DNA of 7,893 bases from assembly GCA_021823305.1 (NCBI GenBank), contig JAKAOE010000071.1, positions 1-7,893 on the forward strand, given 5' to 3'. Origin of the DNA: Acidobacteriota bacterium (GTDB lineage: Bacteria > Acidobacteriota > Terriglobia > Terriglobales > SCQP01). Of the stretch, positions 1 through 6,423 are shown one piece after another. Numbering within the stretch: position 1 is the first letter of the stretch; the number at the start of each line of letters is the position of its first letter. Both the position numbers and the translations under genes were made by a program. The notes below the pieces were generated by a model. That model searched no databases. It was not told the DNA's origin and saw nothing but the letters and a program-made list of their open reading frames with translations.

Positions 1-122
1 GCCGCGCCGCCGGGCCGGTGAAACGACGCGGAGGCTCAGGCAACTCGCGAAGCGATGGTTGCAGGGGCGGTGGTATGCCCCGCGTGCAACCCTGGTCACG
101 GCGGGAATTTGAGGGTTATGAA
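1..122. other. Left-edge leader of the small-gene tandem array, no gene seen
   Basis: No convincing gene. The frame of copy 1 stays open upstream to a GTG at 18, but that extension (residues rich in Arg and Gly) lacks any recognisable feature, and the better start is the ATG at 123. From about 84 onward the sequence matches the spacer that precedes copy 2 (from about 456), so the duplicated unit includes its upstream spacer. Positions 62-83 also loosely resemble the tail of copy 1, which hints that an earlier copy may lie left of the window. That last point is weak. Confidence 0.35.
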
Positions 123-811
123 ATGTCGCCCAAGTGGATCGCCGCGCCGGTCGTTTTGCTGCTCACGCTTCAATCGCCGCCCGCCGTTGCGGCTGCGGGA
201 ATCCCGCCGAAAGCGCCGGCGCCAGTGGCGGCCGCAACGGTGGTCACCTCAAATAACCACGCCGCGCAATCCGCTCGCGGGGCCCCCGCAACTGCGGCGC
301 GCGATGTCTCCCCGGCCGCCGGGACGCCGGCGCGGGTCGCTGCGCCGAGGCCCAGCCACCGCAAGCTCTGGCTGATTGCGGCCGCGGTTGCAATTGGCGT
401 GGTCGTGACCGTGCTCCTGATCCGGCACTTCAGGAGAGGCGGGGTGGCCCACATTGTGCAGCCCTGATCACCGCGGGAAGCTGGAGGTGGGAAATGTCCC
501 CAAGTGGATCGCCGCGCCGGTCGTTTTGCTGCTCACGCTTCAGTCGCCGCCCGCCGTTGCGGCTGCGGGAATCCCGCCGAAAGCGCCGGCGCCAGTGGCG
601 GCCGCACCGGTTGTCACCTCAAATGACCACAGCGCGCAATCTGCTCGCCGGGCCCCCACGACGGCGGCGCGCGCCCTTTCCCCGGCCGCCGGGAAGACGG
701 GGCACGCTGCGCCAGCGAAAGTCAGCCACCGTAAGGCCTGGCTGATCACGGCTGCGGTCGCGGCGGGCGCGGTTGTGACCGTGCTCCTGATCCGGCATTT
801 CAGGAGCGCGC
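84..811 (+). repeat. Tandem duplication, unit about 371 bp, two copies
   Basis: Unit 1 runs from about 84 to 440 and unit 2 from about 456 to 811. The offset is 372 at the spacer start, 371 at the ATG and 370 from the third codon to the end of the membrane helix. By hand count, the stretch from the Pro-Lys-Trp codons to about 257 (copy 1) differs from copy 2 at 4 of about 132 positions. The following 174 bases, to the end of the helix, differ at about 41. The spacer is intermediate. The duplication therefore includes the ribosome-binding region and most of the gene but not the last residues. Confidence 0.85.
123..467 (+). CDS. Small exported or membrane-anchored Ala/Pro-rich protein, copy 1
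   Basis: Hypothetical protein of 114 residues; I do not recognise a named family. Residues 4-25 look like a signal peptide or N-terminal anchor: Lys4, a hydrophobic run (APVVLLLTLQ), then an Ala-rich AxA-type cleavage region near residues 21-25. Residues 26-80 form a low-complexity linker rich in Ala, Pro, Ser and Thr. Residues 82-100 form a second hydrophobic segment (LWLIAAAVAIGVVVTVLLI), flanked by basic residues (SHRK before, RHFRR after), as expected for a transmembrane helix with a cytoplasmic basic tail. The ATG at 123 is preferred because GAGGG at 111-115 sits 7 nt upstream and because the homology with the second copy centres here. The protein probably sits in the inner membrane with a periplasmic linker. 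Its function is unknown. A near-duplicate follows directly downstream. Confidence 0.6.
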   Translation: MSPKWIAAPVVLLLTLQSPPAVAAAGIPPKAPAPVAAATVVTSNNHAAQSARGAPATAARDVSPAAGTPARVAAPRPSHRKLWLIAAAVAIGVVVTVLLIRHFRRGGVAHIVQP

Positions 812-849
812 CCAAGTGCCAGATTGGCTTTCAGTTCTGTGGGCAGTGA
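487..849 (+). CDS. Small exported or membrane-anchored protein, copy 2 (start disrupted)
   Basis: Paralogue of the preceding gene: same signal-like N-terminus, Ala/Pro linker and C-terminal membrane helix (residues 84-102 counted from GTG 487), with no internal indels relative to copy 1. The C-terminal tail differs: it ends in a short stretch with two cysteines (CQIGFQFCGQ) instead of copy 1's RGGVAHIVQP. The ATG equivalent to copy 1's start lies at 494 behind a strong GGAGGTGGG at 484-491. One base is missing just after it (ATGTCGCCC in copy 1, ATGTCCCC here), so that ATG reads a wrong frame to 745. The homologous frame can only start from GTG 487, inside the Shine-Dalgarno stretch, or from TTG 454, which overlaps copy 1's end. 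The gene is therefore either a fresh pseudogene, a sequencing error, or a gene using a non-standard start. The last 19 bases overlap the 3' end of cobB tail-to-tail. Confidence 0.45.
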   Translation: MGNVPKWIAAPVVLLLTLQSPPAVAAAGIPPKAPAPVAAAPVVTSNDHSAQSARRAPTTAARALSPAAGKTGHAAPAKVSHRKAWLITAAVAAGAVVTVLLIRHFRSAPKCQIGFQFCGQ

Positions 850-2162
850 GCTGCCCCGGCGGGATGAAGCCGCGCCGCGGCGCACGCCATGCGGCGCGGG
901 AGTTCGGGGCAGCTCGCAAAATGGAGATGGAGGTAGCTGGCGACGACGTTGTTGACGGCGAAGCCCTCGGGGAGGCGGCTGCCGTCGGGCATGAGGACGT
1001 GATGCGCGGGCGGCGTCGCGCTGCGGCGAATGATGCGCGAATGGTGAAACTCGTGGCCGCGGGCGCGCAGGGCGCCTAGAGCGGCGACTTCGACTTCGCG
1101 GTAGCCGATGGCCTGCAGGCGGGGCTGCATCTCGACCGCGGCGGGAAGAACGGCGGCCATCGGCGTGCCGTCCAGCGATTCGGCCAGGACCATCAGGCCG
1201 CCGCATTCGGCATAGACGAAGCCGCCGGCGGCGGCGAAAACACGGATGGACTCGAGGATGGGACGATTGGCGGCGAGCGTTTCGCGGTGCAGCTCGGGGT
1301 AGCCGCCGCCGAGATAGAGGGCGTGAATGCCTCGCGGGAGCGCGGGGGCGCACAGGGGCGAGAACTCGACCAGCTCGAATCCGGCGGCGCGGAGCAGCTC
1401 GAGATTTTCGGGGTAGTAAAAGCAGAACGCCTCGTCGCGCGCGACGGCCATGCGCAGCGCCGCCGCGGGCTGCGCCGCGGGTGGCGGCGCGGGGAGCGAC
1501 AGTTCCGTCGCAAGTGCGATCAGGCGGTCGAGGTCGAGATGCTGTCCGGCCCAAGCCGCGCCTGGGCCGGGCGCTTGGGGCGGGACCAAACCGAGATGGC
1601 GTTCGGGGACCTTGAGCGCCTCGTCCGCCGGGCAGCCGCCGAGGACGGCAATCCCGGGCAGCTCGCGCATGGCCTCGCGCAGATAGCTCAAGTGCGCCTC
1701 ACCCGCGATGCGGTTGAATACCACGCCGGCGAGTTTGACACGCGGGTCGAAGCGGGCGAAGCCGAGCACGGTGGCGGCCAGCGAGCGGGCGCCGGCGGAG
1801 GCATCGGCGACCAGCACGACCGGCAAATCGAACCAGCGCGCCAGCTCGGCGCTGCTGCCGTCGTCGCTGGCGCCGCTGCGGCCGTCGAACAGGCCCATCA
1901 TGCCTTCGATCACGGCGATGTCGCCGCCGACGGCGGCGCGGCCGAGCACCGCGGCGCAGCCCTCCCGCCCGAGCATCCAGGGGTCGAGGTTGCGGCAGGG
2001 CGCGCCGGAAGCGGCGGCGAGATGGAAGGGATCGAGAAAGTCGGGGCCGGTCTTGCAGGCGGCGACGCGCAGGCCGCGGGCGCGCAGGCCGGCGATCGCC
2101 GCGGCGGCGACCGTGGTTTTGCCCACGCCGGAATGAGTCCCGGCGATGAGAACGGCGCGCAT
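831..2162 (-). CDS. cobB: Cobyrinate a,c-diamide synthase (CobB/CbiA)
   Basis: Cytoplasmic ATP- and glutamine-dependent amidase of cobalamin biosynthesis, converting the a and c carboxylates of (hydrogeno)cobyrinic acid to amides. The 443-residue product has the normal family length. The N-terminal dethiobiotin-synthase-like ATPase domain (about 1-195) shows the P-loop AGTHSGVGKTT at 7-17, KTGPDFLDPFH at 37-47, RNLDPWM at 57-63 and EGMMGLFDG at 86-94. The C-terminal class I glutamine amidotransferase domain (about 236-440) shows LYLGGGYPEL at 282-291, the nucleophile Cys320 in YAECGGLM, HEFHHS at 370-375 and the terminal ASYLHLHF with its histidines at 412 and 414. The ATG at 2162 is chosen because the P-loop follows at the usual distance. 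The frame is open far upstream, but that part is antisense to the riboswitch and receptor. No Shine-Dalgarno is visible. The gene is divergent from the riboswitch-receptor-cobQ unit. CobB and CbiA cannot be told apart without knowing the route used. Confidence 0.95.
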   Translation of the reverse strand: MRAVLIAGTHSGVGKTTVAAAAIAGLRARGLRVAACKTGPDFLDPFHLAAASGAPCRNLDPWMLGREGCAAVLGRAAVGGDIAVIEGMMGLFDGRSGASDDGSSAELARWFDLPVVLVADASAGARSLAATVLGFARFDPRVKLAGVVFNRIAGEAHLSYLREAMRELPGIAVLGGCPADEALKVPERHLGLVPPQAPGPGAAWAGQHLDLDRLIALATELSLPAPPPAAQPAAALRMAVARDEAFCFYYPENLELLRAAGFELVEFSPLCAPALPRGIHALYLGGGYPELHRETLAANRPILESIRVFAAAGGFVYAECGGLMVLAESLDGTPMAAVLPAAVEMQPRLQAIGYREVEVAALGALRARGHEFHHSRIIRRSATPPAHHVLMPDGSRLPEGFAVNNVVASYLHLHFASCPELPRRMACAAARLHPAGAAHCPQN

Positions 2163-2207
2163 GGAAATACTGTATGCCGGGTAGTGGTAAGATGGCAGCG
2201 TTCTGCT
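2163..2207. promoter_or_regulatory. Divergent promoter region between cobB and the B12 riboswitch
   Basis: This 45-bp gap is less GC-rich than its surroundings and must hold the start signals for both directions. On the plus strand TAAGAT (2188-2193) is a possible -10 element, which would start RNA around 2200, just ahead of riboswitch helix P1. On the minus strand TACAGT (2174-2169) lies only 6 nt before the cobB ATG, so transcription would begin at or next to the start codon; together with the missing Shine-Dalgarno this suggests a leaderless cobB mRNA. No good -35 hexamer is seen for either, so the exact sites are tentative. Confidence 0.35.
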
Positions 2208-2478
2208 TTGGGTGATCCCGCTGCGCGGGATTGAAAAGGGAAGCCGGGTGAAAAGCCCGCACGGCCCCGCCACTGTAAGCGGCGAGCCGCCTCTCAGCAA
2301 GCCACTCGCGTCAGCGCGGGGAAGGCGAGAGGCGGCGCTCGAGAGAGGTGCGGCGGAGCGCCGGCTTGGGACATTCAGGGTCCCGGGCCGGCGCTCCGCC
2401 CAAGCGGGACGCGCGGCGTAGCCGCGCTGGGGCCCGCGCCAATCGAAGACGCCGCAAGTCAGGAGACCTGCCCAGGGT
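2205..2478 (+). ncRNA. Cobalamin riboswitch
   Basis: Cis-acting RNA that binds a cobalamin and normally lowers expression of the downstream B12 gene. The conserved core is clear: AAAAGGGAAGCCGGGTG with the following AAAAGCCCG (2234-2258), GCCCCGCCACTGTAAGCGG (2264-2282), and GCCACT plus a CGCG-TCAG-CGCG hairpin plus GGGAAGGC (2301-2326). The B12 box AAGTCAGGAGACCTGCC (2456-2472) is preceded by the usual GAAGA (2445-2449). Helix P1 can form between 2208-2213 and 2470-2475. A hairpin pairing ATCCCG with CGGGAT lies near 2215-2231. The 10-bp helix 2286-2295/2327-2336 encloses the central hairpin. An exceptional accessory stem lies at 2352-2400, and a further GCGCGGC/GCCGCGC hairpin at 2411-2427. 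It faces the TonB receptor and cobQ, not cobB. Confidence 0.95.
2352..2400 (+). other. 21-bp accessory stem-loop inside the riboswitch
   Basis: Positions 2352-2365 pair perfectly with 2387-2400 (14 bp), continue through two U-G pairs (2366-2367 with 2385-2386) and then five more pairs (2368-2372 with 2380-2384). The loop is ATTCAGG (2373-2379). It lies in the peripheral part between the GGGAAGGC element and the B12 box, where the family varies in length, so it is probably a lineage-specific extension rather than part of the ligand pocket. Confidence 0.8.
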
Positions 2479-2555
2479 GTTAGGCCCGGCGCCGAAGGCC
2501 GGGTCGGTTGGCATTCTGGCCGACGCGGGTCGGTCCGGAAAGGCTCGGTCTCCTG
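2479..2555 (+). promoter_or_regulatory. Riboswitch expression platform before the receptor start
   Basis: The region between aptamer and start codon contains two small hairpins: 2483-2490 with 2498-2505 (one U-G pair) and 2507-2512 with 2519-2524. The right arm of the second can instead pair with GTCGG at 2529-2533, so the two forms exclude each other. GGTCTCCTG at 2547-2555 is the exact complement of CAGGAGACC in the B12 box (2460-2468). No U-run follows any hairpin, so intrinsic termination is unlikely and control of translation initiation is the more natural reading. GGAAAGG at 2537-2543 is the only Shine-Dalgarno-like stretch and lies 12 nt from the GTG start, which is rather far. Confidence 0.6.
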
Positions 2556-4970
2556 GTGCGGATTTCCGCATGGCTGCGTTCCCTGGCGGCTGCCCTGGTG
2601 TTGGTGTGCGCCGCTCTGCCCCAAACGAATCCCATGAACGTGCGCGGCGAGGTGCGCGACGCGCTCAACCGTCCGGTGGCGCGGGCCGAGGTGGACGCGC
2701 TGGACGCGGCGGGCGCGGTGGTGGCGCGCGCACGCACGGACGCACGCGGCCGCTATGCGCTGCGCGCGCCGGCGGGCGCGGTCGCGCTGCGGGCCAGCGC
2801 GGCCGGACTGGCGCCGGCGGAAGAGCGGCTGGCGGCGCATCCGGCGGCGCTGCTGCTGCCGCTGGCCTCGGTGCAATCGGCGGTGAACGTGACCGCGCTC
2901 GACATCGCGCTGCCCGAGGCGCAGGTGGGCAACACCACCTCGACGCTGAGCGGCCGCGAACTGCGGCGGCTCGATCCGTTGCAAGTCGCGGCGGCGCTGC
3001 GGCTGCTGCCCGGCCTGGGCGTGGTGCAGAGCGGGCAGACGGGCGCGGTGACGTCGGTGTTCCTGCGCGGTGCGCCGGCGGACTTCACCAAGGTGCTGCT
3101 GGACGGCGTGCCGATCCAGCGCATTGACCTGGGCGGCTACGACTTTTCGAACCTGGTTCCGGTGGGGCTGAGCCAGGTGCAGGTGGTGCGCGGGCCGGAC
3201 AGCGTGATCTACGGCTCGGACGCGGCGGCGGGGGTGATCTCGCTGCGCACCCGGCGCGGCAGCGAGGTCGAGGCGCCGGTGCTCGACGGCAGCTTCCAAG
3301 CGGGCGCCTACGGCACCGCGGTGCAGAGCGACGAGCTGCTCGGGCACGCCGGCGGGTTCGACTACGCGCTGCGCTACGGCTACCTCGACACGCACAACCA
3401 GGAACCGGGCGCCGGGTTCCGCAACAACACCTACGGCGGCGACTTCGGCTGGAAGCTGGGCGCGAGCAGCGACCTGCGGCTGGTGGTGCAGCGCAGCTAC
3501 AGCGACACCGGCCAGCCGAACGCGCTGCTGTTCTACGGGCTGACGCAGGGCGCGTTCAAACATCAGGGCGAGACCTACGCCGCGCTGAGCTGGACCGCGC
3601 AGCTCACGCCGCGCTGGTGGCAGCGCGTGCAGTTCACGCAGGCGGAGGCGAACCTGTTCAGCGAAATTCCGGGGCCGGTGGGGATCCCGGACGGCTTCGG
3701 CGATTACGACGGGCTGCCGGTGACGATCGTAGGCGCGAACGGCTACACGGCGACGGGGCAGGCGATCCTGAGTTTCGGCGGGCCGTTTCCGCAGGTGAGC
3801 CCGTCGGACACGCTGCGGCGCGATCTGAACTGGGATGTGAACGTGTCGCTGGGGCACAACTGGAGCCTGCTGGAGGGCTACCGCTACTTCGACGAACGCG
3901 GCCTGAGTGCGAACGAGGCGCTCAGCCGCCACGACAACGGCGCCTACGCGCTGCTCGAGGGCAGCCTGGGCGAGCGGTGGTTCGTAAACGGCGGCGTGTC
4001 GGCGGACCGCAACACGCCGTTCGGGTTCAGCGCCAATCCGCAGGCGAGCGTGGCATTCTATCCGCGGCTGCGGGACGGCGGCTGGTGGGACGAGACGCGG
4101 CTGCGGGCGAGCGCCGGCACCGGGCTGAAGGATCCATCGCTGGTGGAGGAGGAGTATTCGCTCTATGACGAGCTGCAGGCGGCGCCGGGCGGCGCGGCGC
4201 TGATCGCGAGCCTGGGCCTCGCGCCGGTCATCCCGCAGCGCAGCAAGGACGTGGACGCGGGCGTGGACCAGTACATGGCGGGCGGGCGCGGTGAGCTGAG
4301 CGCCACCTGGTTCGACCAGCACTACGACGACCTGATCGAGGACATCCCGTCAACCGCGTTTCCGGCGCTGGGGATTCCGGCGGCGGTGGCGCAGGCGGCG
4401 CCCTACGGCGGCGAGTACAATTCGCTGGCGCAGCGCGCCTACGGGCTCGAACTCGAGGCGCGGATGCAGGTGACCCCGGAGTGGCGGCTGGCGGGAACCT
4501 ACACGGCGACGGCGGCGAAGGTGTTGAAGAGCTTTTCCTTCGACGCGCAGGCGCCGTCGTTCAACCCGGCGTTTCCCGGCATTCCGATCGGCGCCTACGC
4601 GCCGCTGGCGGGGGCGCGGCCCTTCCGCGTGCCGCCCCAGGCGGCGAGCCTGGAGGCGGACTTCGCCCGCGGGCCGTTCGCGGGCACGGCGACCGCGACG
4701 TTCATGAGCCGGCGCAACGACAGCACGTTCCTGACCGACGCCGCCTTCGGCAACACGCTGCTGCTGCCCAACCAGAACCTCGACCCGGCCTACGGCGTGC
4801 TGAACCTGAGCGGTTCGTGGCGCCTCTCGCCGCGCTGGGAGCTCGAGGCGGCGGTGGACAACGCGCTCAACCGGAGCTACCAGGAAGTGATCGGCTATCC
4901 GGCGCCGGGGATCACGGCGCGGATCGGCCTGCACTGGACGTTCAACCCTCCTTTGCCGGGAGGGCACTGA
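2556..4970 (+). CDS. TonB-dependent outer-membrane receptor, BtuB-like (corrinoid uptake)
   Basis: Predicted 804-residue outer-membrane receptor. Starting at GTG 2556 gives a proper signal peptide (MRISAWLRSLAAALVLVCAALPQ, 1-23 in two runs: basic start MRISAWLR, then the hydrophobic core). The TTG at 2508 would add 16 residues and place the signal peptide internally. Residues about 29-94 match a carboxypeptidase-regulatory-like beta-sandwich domain (VRGEVRDALNRPVARAEV, later TDARGRYALRAPAG). A TonB-box-like VNVTA lies near 110-114. The plug domain (about 121-236) shows LPGLGVVQSG, FLRGAPADFTKVLLDGVPI, and QVVRGPDSVIYGSDAAAGVI. The rest is a beta-barrel ending in RIGLHWTF followed by eight extra residues. 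The substrate is inferred from the cobalamin riboswitch in front and cobQ behind, not from residues in the barrel. It probably forms an operon with cobQ. Confidence 0.88.
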   Translation: MRISAWLRSLAAALVLVCAALPQTNPMNVRGEVRDALNRPVARAEVDALDAAGAVVARARTDARGRYALRAPAGAVALRASAAGLAPAEERLAAHPAALLLPLASVQSAVNVTALDIALPEAQVGNTTSTLSGRELRRLDPLQVAAALRLLPGLGVVQSGQTGAVTSVFLRGAPADFTKVLLDGVPIQRIDLGGYDFSNLVPVGLSQVQVVRGPDSVIYGSDAAAGVISLRTRRGSEVEAPVLDGSFQAGAYGTAVQSDELLGHAGGFDYALRYGYLDTHNQEPGAGFRNNTYGGDFGWKLGASSDLRLVVQRSYSDTGQPNALLFYGLTQGAFKHQGETYAALSWTAQLTPRWWQRVQFTQAEANLFSEIPGPVGIPDGFGDYDGLPVTIVGANGYTATGQAILSFGGPFPQVSPSDTLRRDLNWDVNVSLGHNWSLLEGYRYFDERGLSANEALSRHDNGAYALLEGSLGERWFVNGGVSADRNTPFGFSANPQASVAFYPRLRDGGWWDETRLRASAGTGLKDPSLVEEEYSLYDELQAAPGGAALIASLGLAPVIPQRSKDVDAGVDQYMAGGRGELSATWFDQHYDDLIEDIPSTAFPALGIPAAVAQAAPYGGEYNSLAQRAYGLELEARMQVTPEWRLAGTYTATAAKVLKSFSFDAQAPSFNPAFPGIPIGAYAPLAGARPFRVPPQAASLEADFARGPFAGTATATFMSRRNDSTFLTDAAFGNTLLLPNQNLDPAYGVLNLSGSWRLSPRWELEAAVDNALNRSYQEVIGYPAPGITARIGLHWTFNPPLPGGH

Positions 4971-4977
4971 GGTCAAG

Positions 4978-6423
4978 ATGCCGGCGCGCACGCTGATGAT
5001 TCAGGGCACGGCGAGCCATGCCGGCAAGACGGTGATCGCGGCGGCGCTGGGGCGGCTATTTTGGCGGGCGGGCTGGCGGGTGGCGCCGTTCAAGGCGCAG
5101 AACCTGAGCCTGAACGCGGTGGTGGCGGCGGGCGCGCAGGCGGGGGAGGCGCCGGGCGAGATCGGCTGGGCACAGGCGCTGCAGGCGAGAGCCTGCGGCG
5201 TCGAGCCGACGTTGGACATGAACCCGGTGCTGCTTAAGCCGGAGCCCGGCGGCTGCCAGCTCGTGGTGCGTGGGCAGGTGGCGGGGCGGCTGCCGGCGGA
5301 CGGCGCGGGCGCCTTCGCGCCGGAGGTGGTGGCGGCGGCGGGCGAGGCGCTGACGCGGCTGCGCGCCGCCTACGACGTGGTGATTCTCGAAGGCGCGGGC
5401 AGCCCGGCGGAGATCAACCTGCACGAGCGCGACTTGGCCAACCGCTGGGCGGCGGAGGCGGCCGAGGCGCCGATCCTGCTGGTGGGCGATATCTCGCGCG
5501 GCGGCGTGTTCGCGGCGCTGCTGGGGACTTGGATGTTGTCGCCCCGGCCGGAGCGCATTGCCGGATTCATCGTCAACAAACTGCACGGCGGCGCGGCCAG
5601 CCTGGCGCCGGGCCTGGAAGAGCTCGAGCGGCGCACGGGCGTGCCGACGCTGGGCGTGATTCCCTGGCGCGATCCGGAGCTGCCGGAAGAGGACAGCCTG
5701 GGGCTGCCGGCGGAGCGGCGACGGCGGGATTCCAGCGCCATGCAGGTGGGCGTGGTGCGGCTGCCGCACATCTCGAACTTCACCGACTTCGACATGCTGG
5801 CGCGGACGCCGGGCGTGGAGGTGTTCTATTCCTGGGACGTGGCGGAACTGGCCGGGGCGGAGGTGCTCATCCTGCCGGGGACGAAGAGCACGGTGGCCGA
5901 TCTGGAGGCGCTGCGGGAGAAGAAACTGGACGCAATGATCGAAACCGCGGCGGCACGGGGCGTGCCGGTGTTGGGGATATGCGGCGGCTATCAGATGCTG
6001 GGCGAGGAGATCGTGGACCCGGAGAGGGTGGAGAGCACGCGGACGCGGACGCCGGGTCTGGGACTGCTGCCGGTAACGACCGAATTCCACGCGGGGAAGC
6101 GCACGGAGCGGGTCAAGGGTGGCGAATTGGGTTACTTTATCCATCATGGCCACACACATCGCCGGAGTGGCGAGGGGCTGCAGCGGCTGGCCGACGGCAG
6201 CGAGGAAGGCTGCCGGCAGGCCCGGGTGGCGGGGACAGCGATGCACGGCGAAGTGGCGCAGGCGTTGATATCGCAGTGGTTACGTTGGACCGGGCACGGG
6301 GATGGGACCACCCCGGAAAAGGCTGCAAGCCTTGACATGAGATTGGAGTCATGGGCGCAGCATGTGCGCCTGAGCGTGGCCTGGGAGCGGATCGTTGCCC
6401 GGGTGGAGACGGGCGCAAAATAA
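4978..6423 (+). CDS. cobQ: Cobyric acid synthase (CobQ/CbiP)
   Basis: Cytoplasmic ATP- and glutamine-dependent enzyme that amidates side chains b, d, e and g of adenosylcobyrinic acid a,c-diamide to give adenosylcobyric acid. The 481 residues are of normal length. The N-terminal ATPase domain shows the P-loop QGTASHAGKT (9-18), PFKAQNLSLN (37-46), AQALQA (65-70), DMNPVLLKPE (80-89), LEGAGSPAEINL (137-148) and LLVGDISRGGVFAAL (167-181). The amidotransferase domain shows RLPHISNFTDFD (261-272), ILPGTKST (298-305), the nucleophile Cys335 in GICGGYQMLG, IHHG (388-391) and a likely catalytic His423 in GTAMHGE. The ATG lies 7 bp after the receptor stop with GAGGT overlapping that stop, so translation is probably coupled and both genes are likely under the riboswitch. 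One oddity is that the family's usual GYEIHMG reads GYFIHHG here. Confidence 0.95.
   Translation: MPARTLMIQGTASHAGKTVIAAALGRLFWRAGWRVAPFKAQNLSLNAVVAAGAQAGEAPGEIGWAQALQARACGVEPTLDMNPVLLKPEPGGCQLVVRGQVAGRLPADGAGAFAPEVVAAAGEALTRLRAAYDVVILEGAGSPAEINLHERDLANRWAAEAAEAPILLVGDISRGGVFAALLGTWMLSPRPERIAGFIVNKLHGGAASLAPGLEELERRTGVPTLGVIPWRDPELPEEDSLGLPAERRRRDSSAMQVGVVRLPHISNFTDFDMLARTPGVEVFYSWDVAELAGAEVLILPGTKSTVADLEALREKKLDAMIETAAARGVPVLGICGGYQMLGEEIVDPERVESTRTRTPGLGLLPVTTEFHAGKRTERVKGGELGYFIHHGHTHRRSGEGLQRLADGSEEGCRQARVAGTAMHGEVAQALISQWLRWTGHGDGTTPEKAASLDMRLESWAQHVRLSVAWERIVARVETGAK

Noticed and set aside
494..745. 83-residue frame from the ATG with the best Shine-Dalgarno in copy 2
   Set aside because: Its Arg/Pro/Ser-rich product corresponds to the +1 frame of copy 1 and has no signal or membrane segment; it is the result of the deleted base, not a separate gene.
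1287..2234. Plus-strand frame opposite cobB
   Set aside because: Shadow frame; cobB has intact ATPase and amidotransferase motifs on the minus strand.
2572..2574. Alternative ATG within CGCATGGCTGCG as receptor start
   Set aside because: It is out of the receptor frame.
2163..4322. A minus-strand frame open for over 2 kb upstream of cobB
   Set aside because: It is antisense to the riboswitch and receptor, is rich in Arg, Gln, His and Ala as expected for shadow frames at high GC, and the cobB P-loop begins right after the ATG at 2162.
5056..6246. Long minus-strand frame opposite cobQ
   Set aside because: Arg/His/Pro-rich shadow of cobQ with no recognisable motif; cobQ has all its family motifs on the plus strand.
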